64,000 bases of DNA from Paenibacillus protaetiae (GTDB lineage: Bacteria; Bacillota; Bacilli; Paenibacillales; Paenibacillaceae), in contig NZ_CP035492.1 of the NCBI RefSeq assembly GCF_004135365.1, forward strand, positions 2,960,001-3,024,000, in the 5' to 3' direction. The notes beneath the pieces are model-generated. The model did not search any database, was not told where the DNA came from, and saw nothing but the letters and a program-made list of their open reading frames with translations. This document shows positions 16,132 through 27,100 of the stretch, in pieces. The first letter of the stretch is position 1. Each line of letters starts with the position of its first letter. Position numbers and translations under genes: made by a program.

Positions 16132-16332
16132 TTATTGATCTTCCTCATCCCTTGTAGAAACGTCCATTTTCTTACCTAACAGGTAAATTAATAGCATTAA
16201 AGTTCCAATACTTATTGACTCGACAGCGTTTATCCAATCGTGATTTATTAGAAACCCAACTCCAAATCCAAATAACACAACTATTACAACTTTTATGATT
16301 GGATTTTCAAACTTATTTAGCCATCTTTTCAT
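16132..16332 (-). CDS. Small membrane protein, 66 aa
   Basis: From the ATG at 16332 (AAAGGTG upstream). Two hydrophobic helices: IIKVVIVVLFGFGVGFLI and AVESISIGTLMLLIYLLG. The tail is charged (KKMDVSTRDEEDQ). It lies just upstream of the 60-aa gene and may be co-transcribed with it. Unknown. Confidence 0.5.
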   Translation of the reverse strand: MKRWLNKFENPIIKVVIVVLFGFGVGFLINHDWINAVESISIGTLMLLIYLLGKKMDVSTRDEEDQ

Positions 16333-16602
16333 TAAAGCACCTTTAAATGATTTGTCTTGTCCATATATATTGAGCAACTCGACCGGTCAAACTAGTCTAT
16401 CTACATGTTTCAACAAGCGAATTTTATCACTGTCACATACTACTGTCAAACTGATTTTTTTCCTATTCACTCATCAACTGTGCAGTGAAAAGGAAGCACT
16501 ATCTATTTACATTGTAAAAAATTTTATCAACAAAATTCGACGAGTTTTTTCAAATTTGCTCCCAAATGTTGCTATGAATCTACCTCATTTTAATAGGGAA
16601 TT

Positions 16603-16632
16603 TTGACTGAACGTCGAATAGTTGAATAATAG
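16603..16632 (+). promoter_or_regulatory. Candidate promoter of the Gabija operon
   Basis: TTGACT (16603-16608), 18-base spacer, TAATAG (16627-16632), 31 bases before the gajA ATG. The rest of 16333-16602 is AT-rich with no gene. Confidence 0.45.
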
Positions 16633-16663
16633 AGAGTCATTACGTTATCAAAAGGAGTCAGAA

Positions 16664-18544
16664 ATGTACATATCCAGCCTAATAATAAAGGGTTTCCGCA
16701 GTTTCGGAGAACGCTGTGAAATCCCACTCAATAAAGGCTTAACAGTTTTGATCGGAGAAAATGGAAGCGGAAAATCGGCGATTATTGATTCCATCCGATT
16801 ATTGCTTCAAGAAGATGAATACGGCCGCTTAAATGCCTTATCTAAGAGTGACTTTTGGAGACCCAGTACAAAAGGCAAAGATATCGTTGCGACTGATAAG
16901 TTCTCAGTCGACTGCGAATTCTCCGGACTAAGCCAAATTGAGCAGATTACTTATCTGCCTTGGCTGAATGCTCACACCCCAACCAAGGCTAGCCTTCATC
17001 TAGAAGTGACAAATAGCAACTCTGCTCGAAAAAGATTAAAGCGAGACATTTGGGCAGGCGATTCAAGAGCAAGCATATTTGAGTGGGATACCTATAATAC
17101 GATCGAATGCAACTACCTGCCTCCTCTTAGAGATGCTGAAGAAAGGTTAAGGGCGATTCGCGGTTCGCGCCTATCTCGTCTTCTAACAAAGCTCGAACCG
17201 AAGGTGTCACGGGAACATGATCAAGAAGGCAATAAGATTACACTTGAAAAGAAAGTAAAGGATCAGAACGATGAATTACTAAAGGACCCTCTAATCCAGT
17301 TAGCAAATGAAAGAATACGCCAACGATTGTTAGATGCTTTAGGAGATGTCCTTGGACAAGATGTGCTAATTCTATTTACAGAAAGCCGATTTGAAAAAAT
17401 ACTAGAAAATTTGAGAATATTATTCTTTCCAAGATATCCGAGCCAAGGAACTACTACCCCAACTGATCTTTTTAGGGAATTATCAGAAAATAGTTTGGGT
17501 TATAACAATTTAATTTACCTTGCAACTGTGTTGGCAGAGCTTGAAGAGTCAGAAGAAGAGGATGATTCTCTACGTATTTTATTAATTGAAGAACCCGAAG
17601 CACACCTTCATCCTCAACTTCAAACAAGAGTCATGCAATATATTCAAACACAAGCGAATAAGGCCAATATTCAAATAATTGTTACTACTCATTCTCCTAC
17701 CATAGCGGCCGCAGTTAGTTTGGATAGTTTAGTGGTGGTGACCCGACCGGATATCGACGCTTGCCCAAAAGTAATACCGTTATCCAAATGCGGATTAGAA
17801 CCACATCAAAAGTTTTTCTTGGAGCGATGGCTGGACGTAACAAAATCAACTCTTCTCTTTGCGCGAGGAATAATTTTTGTAGAAGGCATTGCTGAAGCTT
17901 TGGTAGTCCCGGAACTAGCGAAACGAGTATTGTCAGAACATTTTAACTCGAAAGACCCAAAATCAACAAAAAAGTGTTACTCGCTTGAAGAATTTGCTGT
18001 CTCAGTAATAAACTTGGGTGGTATTTATTTCGAGTCCTTTTTTCAATTATTCCGCGGCGCGTCGGATAATGATCCAGCTACAGCTGGAATCCCGGTAAGG
18101 TGCGCCGGCATAACAGATTGTGATCCTAAAGCAGATGAAGCTCCCTACGAAGGCAATAATTGCGAATGTAAAAATCATGCATTGGGCCTTATTGTAGATT
18201 TACAAGAAAATAAGTATTGCCAATTATTTTATAATACGAAAACCTTCGAATACGACCTTGCCATGGAAAGCAACCACAATTTGAAATTGATGTGTGGGAT
18301 TTTTCTTGAAATATTAACAACAGACGGACCAATTCGAGATGAGATCACAGCGATTATGAATGATCCGGATATGAAAACAGCGAGAGAAAAGGCCGAGGAT
18401 GCAGCAACATTATTGAAAAGAATTGACGGAGTCGGAAAAGGGATATTTGCACAAAAACTTGCATTACGTCTAGCCGATCCAAAAACAACTTTTTCAGTTC
18501 CAGACTACATCAAGCGGGCCGTTCTTTGGGCATGCAGTATTTGA
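16664..18544 (+). CDS. gajA: GajA, Gabija OLD-family ATPase/TOPRIM nuclease
   Basis: 626 aa from the ATG at 16664 (AAAGGAG 7 bases upstream). N-terminal ABC-like ATPase: MYISSLIIKGFRSFGERCEI, Walker A LIGENGSGKSAIID (residues 29-42), and Walker B/signature ILLIEEPEAHLHPQL in the middle. The C-terminal TOPRIM part has IIFVEGIAEALVVPELAKR (metal-binding E) and GITDCDPKADEAP (D-x-D). GajA nicks DNA when nucleotide levels fall during phage infection. It is followed at once by a UvrD-like helicase gene, the defining Gabija arrangement. Length is close to known GajA. Confidence 0.85.
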   Translation: MYISSLIIKGFRSFGERCEIPLNKGLTVLIGENGSGKSAIIDSIRLLLQEDEYGRLNALSKSDFWRPSTKGKDIVATDKFSVDCEFSGLSQIEQITYLPWLNAHTPTKASLHLEVTNSNSARKRLKRDIWAGDSRASIFEWDTYNTIECNYLPPLRDAEERLRAIRGSRLSRLLTKLEPKVSREHDQEGNKITLEKKVKDQNDELLKDPLIQLANERIRQRLLDALGDVLGQDVLILFTESRFEKILENLRILFFPRYPSQGTTTPTDLFRELSENSLGYNNLIYLATVLAELEESEEEDDSLRILLIEEPEAHLHPQLQTRVMQYIQTQANKANIQIIVTTHSPTIAAAVSLDSLVVVTRPDIDACPKVIPLSKCGLEPHQKFFLERWLDVTKSTLLFARGIIFVEGIAEALVVPELAKRVLSEHFNSKDPKSTKKCYSLEEFAVSVINLGGIYFESFFQLFRGASDNDPATAGIPVRCAGITDCDPKADEAPYEGNNCECKNHALGLIVDLQENKYCQLFYNTKTFEYDLAMESNHNLKLMCGIFLEILTTDGPIRDEITAIMNDPDMKTAREKAEDAATLLKRIDGVGKGIFAQKLALRLADPKTTFSVPDYIKRAVLWACSI

Positions 18545-18576
18545 ATATTTTGTCATTTATTTCGGAGGATTTGAAC

Positions 18577-20412
18577 ATGAACGCTAAAAATAGCTATGAG
18601 CTAAAATTAAGCAAAATTAAGACAATACTCGGAGACCAAAAAGTATTAAACGATCTAACAAATGAGCAATTGCTTTTTATACTTCAACCATTAGATCAGG
18701 GCTCTTTCTTAAGCGCATGTCCGGGAAGCGGAAAAACGCAGTGTGTAGGTGTAAAACTCGCTTTTCATGCGGCGCAATGGCTTAATCTCTCCAAGGGAAT
18801 TGCCGTATTGTCTTTTACAAAAATCGCAGCAAATGAAATTAAAGAGCGCGCTAGTCTGTTCTCTAAGGACAAAGGTATTTCTACACCACATTTCGTTGGA
18901 ACAATCGATAGTTGGATTCACAATTTTCTTTTTAACCCATTTGGTCACTCCGTAACTGGGTTTGAAGGAATCGACGGCGACTATTCACATCGACTAATCC
19001 AAAATGACTCTAGAGCACCTTTTCTCAATCAATACATTACTGTTCTGACTATGGAACAATCTACGACAACCGTAGATATCTTGGGCTTTTCTTTAGGTAC
19101 GAAAAACGAACCTATTTGGGTTGGACAAGGAGAAAAGACATTTCCATCAGATGAACTTTGGAAATTAAAATCCAATAAAGAAGCTTTTGCAAAAAAAGGA
19201 TTTGTTACGTACGCCGATATAGAATACTGGACTTTAAGATTGCTGCGAACAAGAAAAGAAATACGTAAATTACTGGTCCAAAGATTCCCGTATATTCTAA
19301 TTGACGAGTGTCAGGATTTATCCAAAATGCAATTGGCTATCTTAAATGAATTAATTAAAGAAGGAGCTGCGGTTCATCTAATTGGCGATAAAGATCAAGC
19401 GATTTATGAATTTAGAAAAGTTGATCCGACATTAGTTGAAAAGTGTATTAACCATTGGAAACTTAATCGACTCCAGTTAACTAAAAGTTTTAGATGCGCT
19501 CAAACCATCTGTGATTTCGCCGCCAAACTCAAAGGACGCTCGCCAATGAAAGCAAATCATCCAGGAAGCGACGAGAGTTGTTTATTATGGGAATATGAAC
19601 ATGCTCATCTTTCAGATATTCAATCATCGTTTCACAAAACACTAGTTAAGTACGGAATTGAGCCCAAGAACGCAGTCATTGTTGCTCGTGGTCACACGAT
19701 TCTAAAATTAATAAAGGGAACCAGTTTTACAGGAAAAAAAACAATTGCATACGACATTGCAACAGCCTTATTTAATTGGACAGTTCTAAATAAATCAGGC
19801 TCTGATATGCGCCAGGCAATCGAATTATGCGGTAAGGCAATCGAAGATTTAGCCTATGACGGTAGATACAATCACTTTCGAGTCCCTAATGGTTATTCAT
19901 CAGCTGATTGGAGACGCCTGGTGGTGGAAATGTTAAATGAATTTAAGGATATTGCATTCTTCCTGCATAACTCTCAGCCTGCTACTTGGTCAGAATGGAT
20001 TAATCGTTATCTCAAACCGAAATTACAAGCATTTTGGCCTAAGTTTAAAAACCATGTTCATTCATACGACGAAGCAAAAAACAGAATAAAAGCTGCGGCA
20101 GGAACTGCGAAAGAATTGGTTTTTGATGGTGATTTTAAGAATAAACATATCCAAGGGATAAAGTTGGAGACGATACATGGAATCAAAGGAGATACTTATG
20201 AAGCAACGCTCCTAGTTTCGGCTCCAAATAAGCAATCTAAAGGCGGACATTTTGAACACTGGTTAGAGAACCCCGAGAACGAATATAATCGATTTGCATA
20301 CGTTGCTTGTACACGACCCAAGCAACTTCTAATTGTCGCTACCCCAAAACTAAAAAAAGCATCCAAGGATATAATGATTGGTTTGGGACTTAAGCCTTCA
20401 GCTATCCCGTAA
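18577..20412 (+). CDS. gajB: GajB, Gabija UvrD/PcrA-type helicase
   Basis: 611 aa from the ATG at 18577 (CGGAGGA 7 bases upstream); the frame overlaps the gajA end but the ribosome site fixes this start. SF1 motifs in order: Walker A ACPGSGKTQC, motif II YILIDECQDLSKMQ, motif III LIGDKDQAIYEF, motif IV region KSFRCAQTICDFA, motif V ETIHGIKGDTYEATLL, motif VI FAYVACTRPKQLLIVAT. GajB partners GajA in Gabija. The gene lies 32 bases after gajA. Confidence 0.87.
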   Translation: MNAKNSYELKLSKIKTILGDQKVLNDLTNEQLLFILQPLDQGSFLSACPGSGKTQCVGVKLAFHAAQWLNLSKGIAVLSFTKIAANEIKERASLFSKDKGISTPHFVGTIDSWIHNFLFNPFGHSVTGFEGIDGDYSHRLIQNDSRAPFLNQYITVLTMEQSTTTVDILGFSLGTKNEPIWVGQGEKTFPSDELWKLKSNKEAFAKKGFVTYADIEYWTLRLLRTRKEIRKLLVQRFPYILIDECQDLSKMQLAILNELIKEGAAVHLIGDKDQAIYEFRKVDPTLVEKCINHWKLNRLQLTKSFRCAQTICDFAAKLKGRSPMKANHPGSDESCLLWEYEHAHLSDIQSSFHKTLVKYGIEPKNAVIVARGHTILKLIKGTSFTGKKTIAYDIATALFNWTVLNKSGSDMRQAIELCGKAIEDLAYDGRYNHFRVPNGYSSADWRRLVVEMLNEFKDIAFFLHNSQPATWSEWINRYLKPKLQAFWPKFKNHVHSYDEAKNRIKAAAGTAKELVFDGDFKNKHIQGIKLETIHGIKGDTYEATLLVSAPNKQSKGGHFEHWLENPENEYNRFAYVACTRPKQLLIVATPKLKKASKDIMIGLGLKPSAIP

Positions 20413-20424
20413 GGACTCTCTGAA

Positions 20425-20454
20425 GAGATAACCCTTCAATAGAAGGGTTATCTC
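20425..20454 (+). terminator. Hairpin after gajB
   Basis: GAGATAACCCTTC pairs with GAAGGGTTATCTC perfectly, 13 bases after the gajB stop. No T run follows on the plus strand, so it may act mainly in mRNA stability. Confidence 0.55.
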
Positions 20455-20455
20455 G

Positions 20456-21109
20456 AAAGAAATATAAAGAGCACCTTAGAAAGGACAAATTCTTCATCAT
20501 CTATCCAATCTTCTAAATGACCTCCAATTCCAATTTTTAAAAGGTCATTAATTATATCCGTTTTAATGATTGCAACATCGATTTCTTTATTGAGATGATC
20601 CAAAGGTTAACCTATGATTGTTAAGCTATTCTTCTCATAATCAACTATTTTATTTAATTTTATCTTTAAGATTTTTTATTAAAAATCATATGGTGGGCAG
20701 TTACAAACATACCCTCCCCCATATGAAATGCACTCTCAAATCTTTTGTTTAATCATTATTTTGAACTTCAATATAAGCCATAGCAGCACTATACTTTTGG
20801 TACAATTCTTTAAACTTGCTCATGTAACTCCCTACTACGATCCATCTACTTATCTACCCACTGATTCCCCAAATTACCATATAAACGGTATTACGTTTTG
20901 AAGAATTCTGCCCTTCAGCTTAACGGTAGAGGGAGCAGTTGCCTCGGCGGCAAACTGCTTCCTGGATTGCTGAACTAGCGTCTCATTTAGTTGAAAAATT
21001 GGAAATTTTAACACTTCCTTTTCTGTCAGGCTTGTTCATGTAATGAATTACCTTTATTCAGTACAACTATATGATTATGCTTGTGCTGCTCAAATGTGGA
21101 TTATCGCCT
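20456..21109. other. Gap of about 650 bases with a micro-ORF and a hairpin
   Basis: No full gene. On the minus strand at 20749-20823 an AGGGAG-led ATG starts a 24-codon frame (MSKFKELYQKYSAAMAYIEV, then QNND, stop), possibly the head of a truncated gene. At 20932-20962 GGAGCAGTTGCC pairs with GGCAAACTGCTTCC around a short loop. Its minus strand contains AAGCAGTTTGCCG, similar to the transposon-end boxes. Confidence 0.4.
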
Positions 21110-24100
21110 CTATATATGATACAAAATGTATTGACTTGAGCGACTTGCTTCATCTGGGGTTCGCTTGTGAATCGAACAGTAAAACTCTCGTTCCTGATCT
21201 ATATGGACGCAAAGCAACTTCCGATACCTCTGGCAAATCGCGGTTAACAAGTCCCGATGTACTTTTAGCCTTGTTCCGTACGATAACTTTTCCCTAGAAT
21301 ACGACTCATCTTGATAGCCCTCCTGCCATTCCTCGTATTGAGCCACCAATTTGTCCTCTTGCAACAAATTTAATCCATCGAAAACAAGCTTGAAGTCTTG
21401 TACAATAAACGAAGCCAAACTGCATACTATGCTATGACCGGCAAAAAAAGGTGAGTTGTGTTGAACGGAGAGTAGTGGGAGAGACTCCCGATTCAGCAAT
21501 CTTCTACTCTGTCCCCGTGTTTGTAATATCTCCGCGGTTTGAGTTTCGGTTACAGATACTTCCGTATGCCATCCGATCTTTTCAGTAAAGTGATCCACTT
21601 CTTCAATTGCCGAAGCATTTCCGTATACCAATTGCGGCACAAGATAAGCCTGTACTATCACATGTTGTTTATAGGGTACATTGTTGAACTCATCCTGCGC
21701 TAAATGCCTCCATTCGCAGACTGTTATCCAGTCGCCGACTGGTTCATCCGTTTGAAAGGCTGGAACCATATCCAACTCTTTGAGCCATTCTTCTTTATCC
21801 GTCACAATCAAAGGCTTAATATCGCCCGGCCTTAGCATCTTCCCGATCTTTGCAGTTGAGGGATCGGCAAGTTGAAATAAATGCCACAACGCGTCTACTT
21901 GATTGCTGCTAAGCCAGAGCATTCGAGTCACCTCATCGACGCACTCCCACAACAGATCCATAAACCGTTCAAAGAATGTAGTCGTAAACATGACAATGGG
22001 CCAGCCTTGAGGATGAACATGGCCACCATAGTCTTGCTCCAGTTGTTCCTTTTCCGGCTCTATTGACCACTCTTGTTCCATTAGCTTGTACTGAACTGCA
22101 GCCATCAGAAAACCAGGTTCGACCTCAAGTATCTGTTCTGCAACAGCAACCTGTCGCATAAAAAAATCCGGAACACATTGATCGAAAAACTCAAAATAAT
22201 CAGCGTTGAGCTCTGCCTCTACAAGAGAGGAGTATTTTGTACCGGAAGTATACATCTGCTCTATTCGAATAAGTTTTTCAGTCACCTTATCATCTAATGG
22301 GTGCTTCTTGTTCAATCCCTCAAGCATACGCATAGCGATAATTCGGCAAAGAAAATGATCACGTTCGAGCAGGTCGGCGAGCAATTCGACATGAGGTTCC
22401 ATGATACCCGACTCTTCTTCAACAACGCAGTAGATGATCGTTAACAGTCTACGTAGTAACCTTCCAGATGCCTCCGGCAATCGTCCAAGCAGAGGAAGAA
22501 GAGTAATTTCTGGCCGCTGGATAGCCAAAATGACAAGCGACCGTACAAGTTTTTCACCAAGATCAACCTCGGAATTATCGAGTTCCTGAAAAACAAACTC
22601 AATCGCCTTTGCCTCAAAACAAGTCGATTGGTCCTCTGAATCCGTACACGTATTGGATTGATACAACCAAGAGTAATCATATCTTTTGGGCAATTGGGCA
22701 AACATACTCGCGCAATGAGTCAGGAACTCCTTAACGACATTCTCTAGCTCGTTCTCCTTCAGTAAGTCAAACAAACCCGCTGCTGCAATGGCCGGAGTTG
22801 TGAAACCACCTTGCGATCCAATTGTCGATCGGTAACAGGCTTCCAATAGCACATGTGCTGCCCTCTGTTGATCGATTGCCGCGATATCAGCCAAATACCT
22901 GTTTGTTGCTGGCCAATGAGAGATCCTCAGGAATTCGTGATATGCCAATACAAAACTTGATATGGCATTGTTATAATCCCCCAATGCCACGAAACACTGA
23001 CCCAACTCTTTCATAATTGTGGGTTCCGGTGAATTTCTCTGTGACTTTATAAACTCCAAGGTGCGCACTAACTCTGTGGAAGTTGAGGCTCTAGCTATAT
23101 ACTGTCTAAGAAATTGATTCATTAATTTGGGGGCGTAAAAATAACTGTTTTCCTGATTCAATCTCTCTACCACCGAGCAAAACACATCAAAGGAGCCGGT
23201 ACATAACTCCAGCAGTTCTTGAACAGTGTATTTTTGTCCGTCAAGTAGATATTGTTCGGAACCCCGGTAAATGCTGTCAGGCTCCTCGTCCATGTTGATG
23301 TCATACCCTGATGCTTCCTTTAAATCAACAGGCCAAAATCGAGGAGAGATTTCGGTCATAACAAATCGGCGATACCGCTCCGTAAAAGCTGCATGTTTCG
23401 TCTTATCATTGATTACTTCAGTCATTTCGAGTATATGACTACGCGTTTTTAACATTTGACCAGTATAATCACTGGAATGATTGGCTACAGTTTCCGTAAG
23501 CCCCCACAAGAGGTAAGGGTCCTCATCAAGGGATGACGTAATATAGGCCTCAAGGCATTCTTGTACTTTCCACTTGCCTACCGACCTTGCATAGTGCAGT
23601 AGCAGGTTGAACGCCGCTGAACGATCAAGAAGAAGAACCGCTTCAAATGCTTTAGTATGTAGACCACTGGTCTCTTTTCCTGTTGTGAGATAAGGCATCA
23701 AGTCAACCAAGGGCAACAGCACCGCCATAAATTGCATGGCCTTATCACGATTCGTAAGTCCGACCAACGATACCATATCGATAAGATGATATAGCGTAAC
23801 GTCTTTATGGTATCCGTAGATCAACGAGGAGCGAATCCCGTACTGCATCCACTGCGAGGATTCATCTTTGAGCCCAACCCTGCCCATGATTGCTGATAAG
23901 CGGAGGAAATGTTCGGCCCGGCTCTCCCCTTTCAAAAGGGGCGTTTGTTCATACGTCAGTGCGCACGCCCTGACAATAGGTATAAGTGCATGAGCAAACC
24001 CTTTGATTTGAGATAACCTTTCCCATACTAACAATTCAAATGAATAATTGCGAATAGACTCGTTGATTCCATAATGCGTCGTCCAGGTATAGGAGTTGCG

Positions 24101-27100
24101 CAGTTCTTGCAATAGTTCTGTCCACTCGACCATCCGCCGCGGCATGTTCCCAGTGACTTTCTCCGTCAAAATACCAATTGTGAGGGGAAGAATTTCCCTT
24201 ATCAGGTCAATCGCTTCGATTGTCCGTTCAGTAACACCGCGCTTTGCACCAATCAGCGAAACAAGACATTCTTTTGCGACTTGGAACCACTCGCTCTCCT
24301 TATCTCTTAGCAGCAGTCCCACAGCGTAACCGGCTTGGTGAACATGACTGACAATCGCTCCCCAGAAAGTATCATTTTGCTCTTTATTTATTAAATATCC
24401 TTTTGCAATTTGCTTATAATTACCCTCGTAAGCCACAACTACAGCGGAGTAAAAATATTTATACAGGACAGGGTCTCCACTGGAAATACGATCAATTTGA
24501 GATAACTCCGGTGCATCAATCGTTCCTGCCAACTTAGTGACTTCTGCTGGAGGGTAACCTGCTATCGCGGCAAAGCTAGCAAGTTCAACATTGCTGTTTT
24601 CAGAATTATGCTCCAAGTATTGTGCTAACGCAATTTTCAGAAAGTCCAACCGGTTATAAAACGCAGCTACCCTCATTACATAATAACAAACCAATGCATT
24701 GGGGAAGAGCATTTTGACACGCAGGATAGAGAACAGCCGATTTCGTTGATCAAACTTCACCAGAGAGTCGATGTACGCCTCCAGGTGAGGAGCATAACCT
24801 GGTGAAAACAAATCCTTTCGTTCGAGAACATCCGGAGTGAAATCAAACTGTGACAGCCAAGATACGGCCCGCCCATGATTTGATGTATATAGCGCTAGAC
24901 ATTTGGCAATCTCGATCACCTGATGCTTCTTTTGTCTACCGTCAGAAAAACTGCCGTCAAATTCGGAAGTAAACACTTCAAATAACTGTTTTCCCCGTTC
25001 AATTCGATTTGTCTCAGCCATATAATACATGACCTTTAGAGCGGTTTCGCGATTTACCAACCATCTGTCTGCCTCAGATGAGTATGCAAAAGACATGAGA
25101 TCTTGCTCGCGGCCTTGTGCCAGCAACGTTTCTGCGAGTAAAGTACGATTTAAATTTTCCTGGAGCCGTTCGCTTGTTCTAAACTTTAAAGCTCCCAACC
25201 GGCTTAACGCGACTATATCTTGAAGCTGGTAAGCTGATTCGATTGCAGTGTTTAACGTCTCATCAATTTCTCTTGAAGGACGACAATGCTGCAGTGATCG
25301 TTCTATGAAATCGGCATTCACTTCCTCTATAATATAATGCCACTGACCGACCTCCTGGGCGTACGCAAAGACATGTCCAAACCATCGTGGTGTATTTATC
25401 TTTTCCTTAAGGTATGAAAAGATGGATTTTCTAACTTCGGTTGTCCAGTCTTCCGGTAATTGCTCGATAATAAATTCTTTGAAACTGTTATGAAACACGG
25501 AAAGTCTGTCGTCCGAATTGCGCAGCAAATGACTCATCGTTTTGAAGGCATCTTCAAAATCCGCTCTCTGCAGACCGGATATGGCCATCAATTCTTCACG
25601 ATGAATGTAGAAGCGCAAACATGCCATAACAGCACAAAGGTGTCTAGCGTTACCCATGCCAACCCGTTCGAATTCTTCCCAAATAAAATGATAATACCGA
25701 ACAATGTTACCCTCGACTGCCGGATATAACGAGGCAACAATGTCCGACGTCGATTCTCCGGCGAGAATCCTTTCTGCGACATAAGACAAATAAAGAGGCA
25801 GACCTTGACTCTGCGATTGAATTTCTACAATCTGGGGGTGAGTAAGCCAATTTATGCCTCTTCTTTCAACTAAATAGCTTTCTGTTTCCCGCGGCGTAAA
25901 CAATGGCATTGCTACATGGCGATCCGCATGGTTTCGAATAAGTCTCAAGAAATAAGGCCATTTGTGAAGTTCCTGACTCCCAATCAAAATGATCATACCG
26001 GCAGGCACCTCGGCTGGCAATGCCGAGATTACCGTATCCCTGATTTCCGATTCCAGTCGTTCCGCATGATCCAGTCCGTCTAAAAACAACAAAAATCTTC
26101 GGCCACGGCTAGATACATGCTTCGCTATAGCTTGTACACACTCATTAAAGTTGCCTTCACTATAATCGTACCGCCGACGCAGAATCCCGCGGTAGCGACG
26201 CTGCAATTCATGCAATAAATTTGAACGCAAACTCTCGGCTTTCACTCTACTACGCTGTGCATTGTCATGAACGCCCACAAAGCAATAGTAAGAGATCACT
26301 TCAAATTTTTCGTCACTCAGATTTCTGATGTATTCAGTCAGGGAAGTAGACTTGCCGCTTCCAGGTGGACCGGTAACAATGACATAACCATCGGCAACCT
26401 TCGATAAAGCATTGTCGAGGCGCCTTCCCAAAGTTTCCGGTTCCATATAGTGATCCTGTTGTACGGGAAATACTTGCGGAAGCAATAACGTATTCTGTGT
26501 ACGGAGAATAATCTCCTCGATGACCTTAAGAGTGATCGGCTCTCTCGACTCGATCGCGTAGGTTTTGATAGCCTGTAGAAAATCATAGAAAACGGCGTCG
26601 CCTGATAATCCAAGCTCTCGATCCAACTGGACAATTCGAATGTAATCGGACAACTCCTTGATTTGTGGCAGACGAAGGAGAAATTGAAAGCTACAGAGCA
26701 GTTGCCGGAAATCATCTTCCAATAATCCGGACGCCTCTCTCATCTCCAAGCGCAGCCGCTTCAAGTCTCCTCTAATCCGATCTTCTATAAACACCTGCCT
26801 AAAGGTTCCATCTTCCTCTATACAATTGACTAAACTTGCATCCAATGCGCGATTAGAGCAAAGTCGAACCTTGATGGGTTGCTCCGGGAATCGCTCACTT
26901 AACATTTTCCAACTGTCGGCAAATTTCTTGAGAAATACCGGACTCTTCGGGTCTAGAAAGTGAGAGGCTTCATATACGTCAAATGCATGGACTGCATATT
27001 TTACCTGGTTACCGATCATTTGATCATCATCGAAGATGACGATATCATCCAAGTTTCCCGAACGTTCATACTCCAAATACATTTGAAAAGGCTTGTTTGC

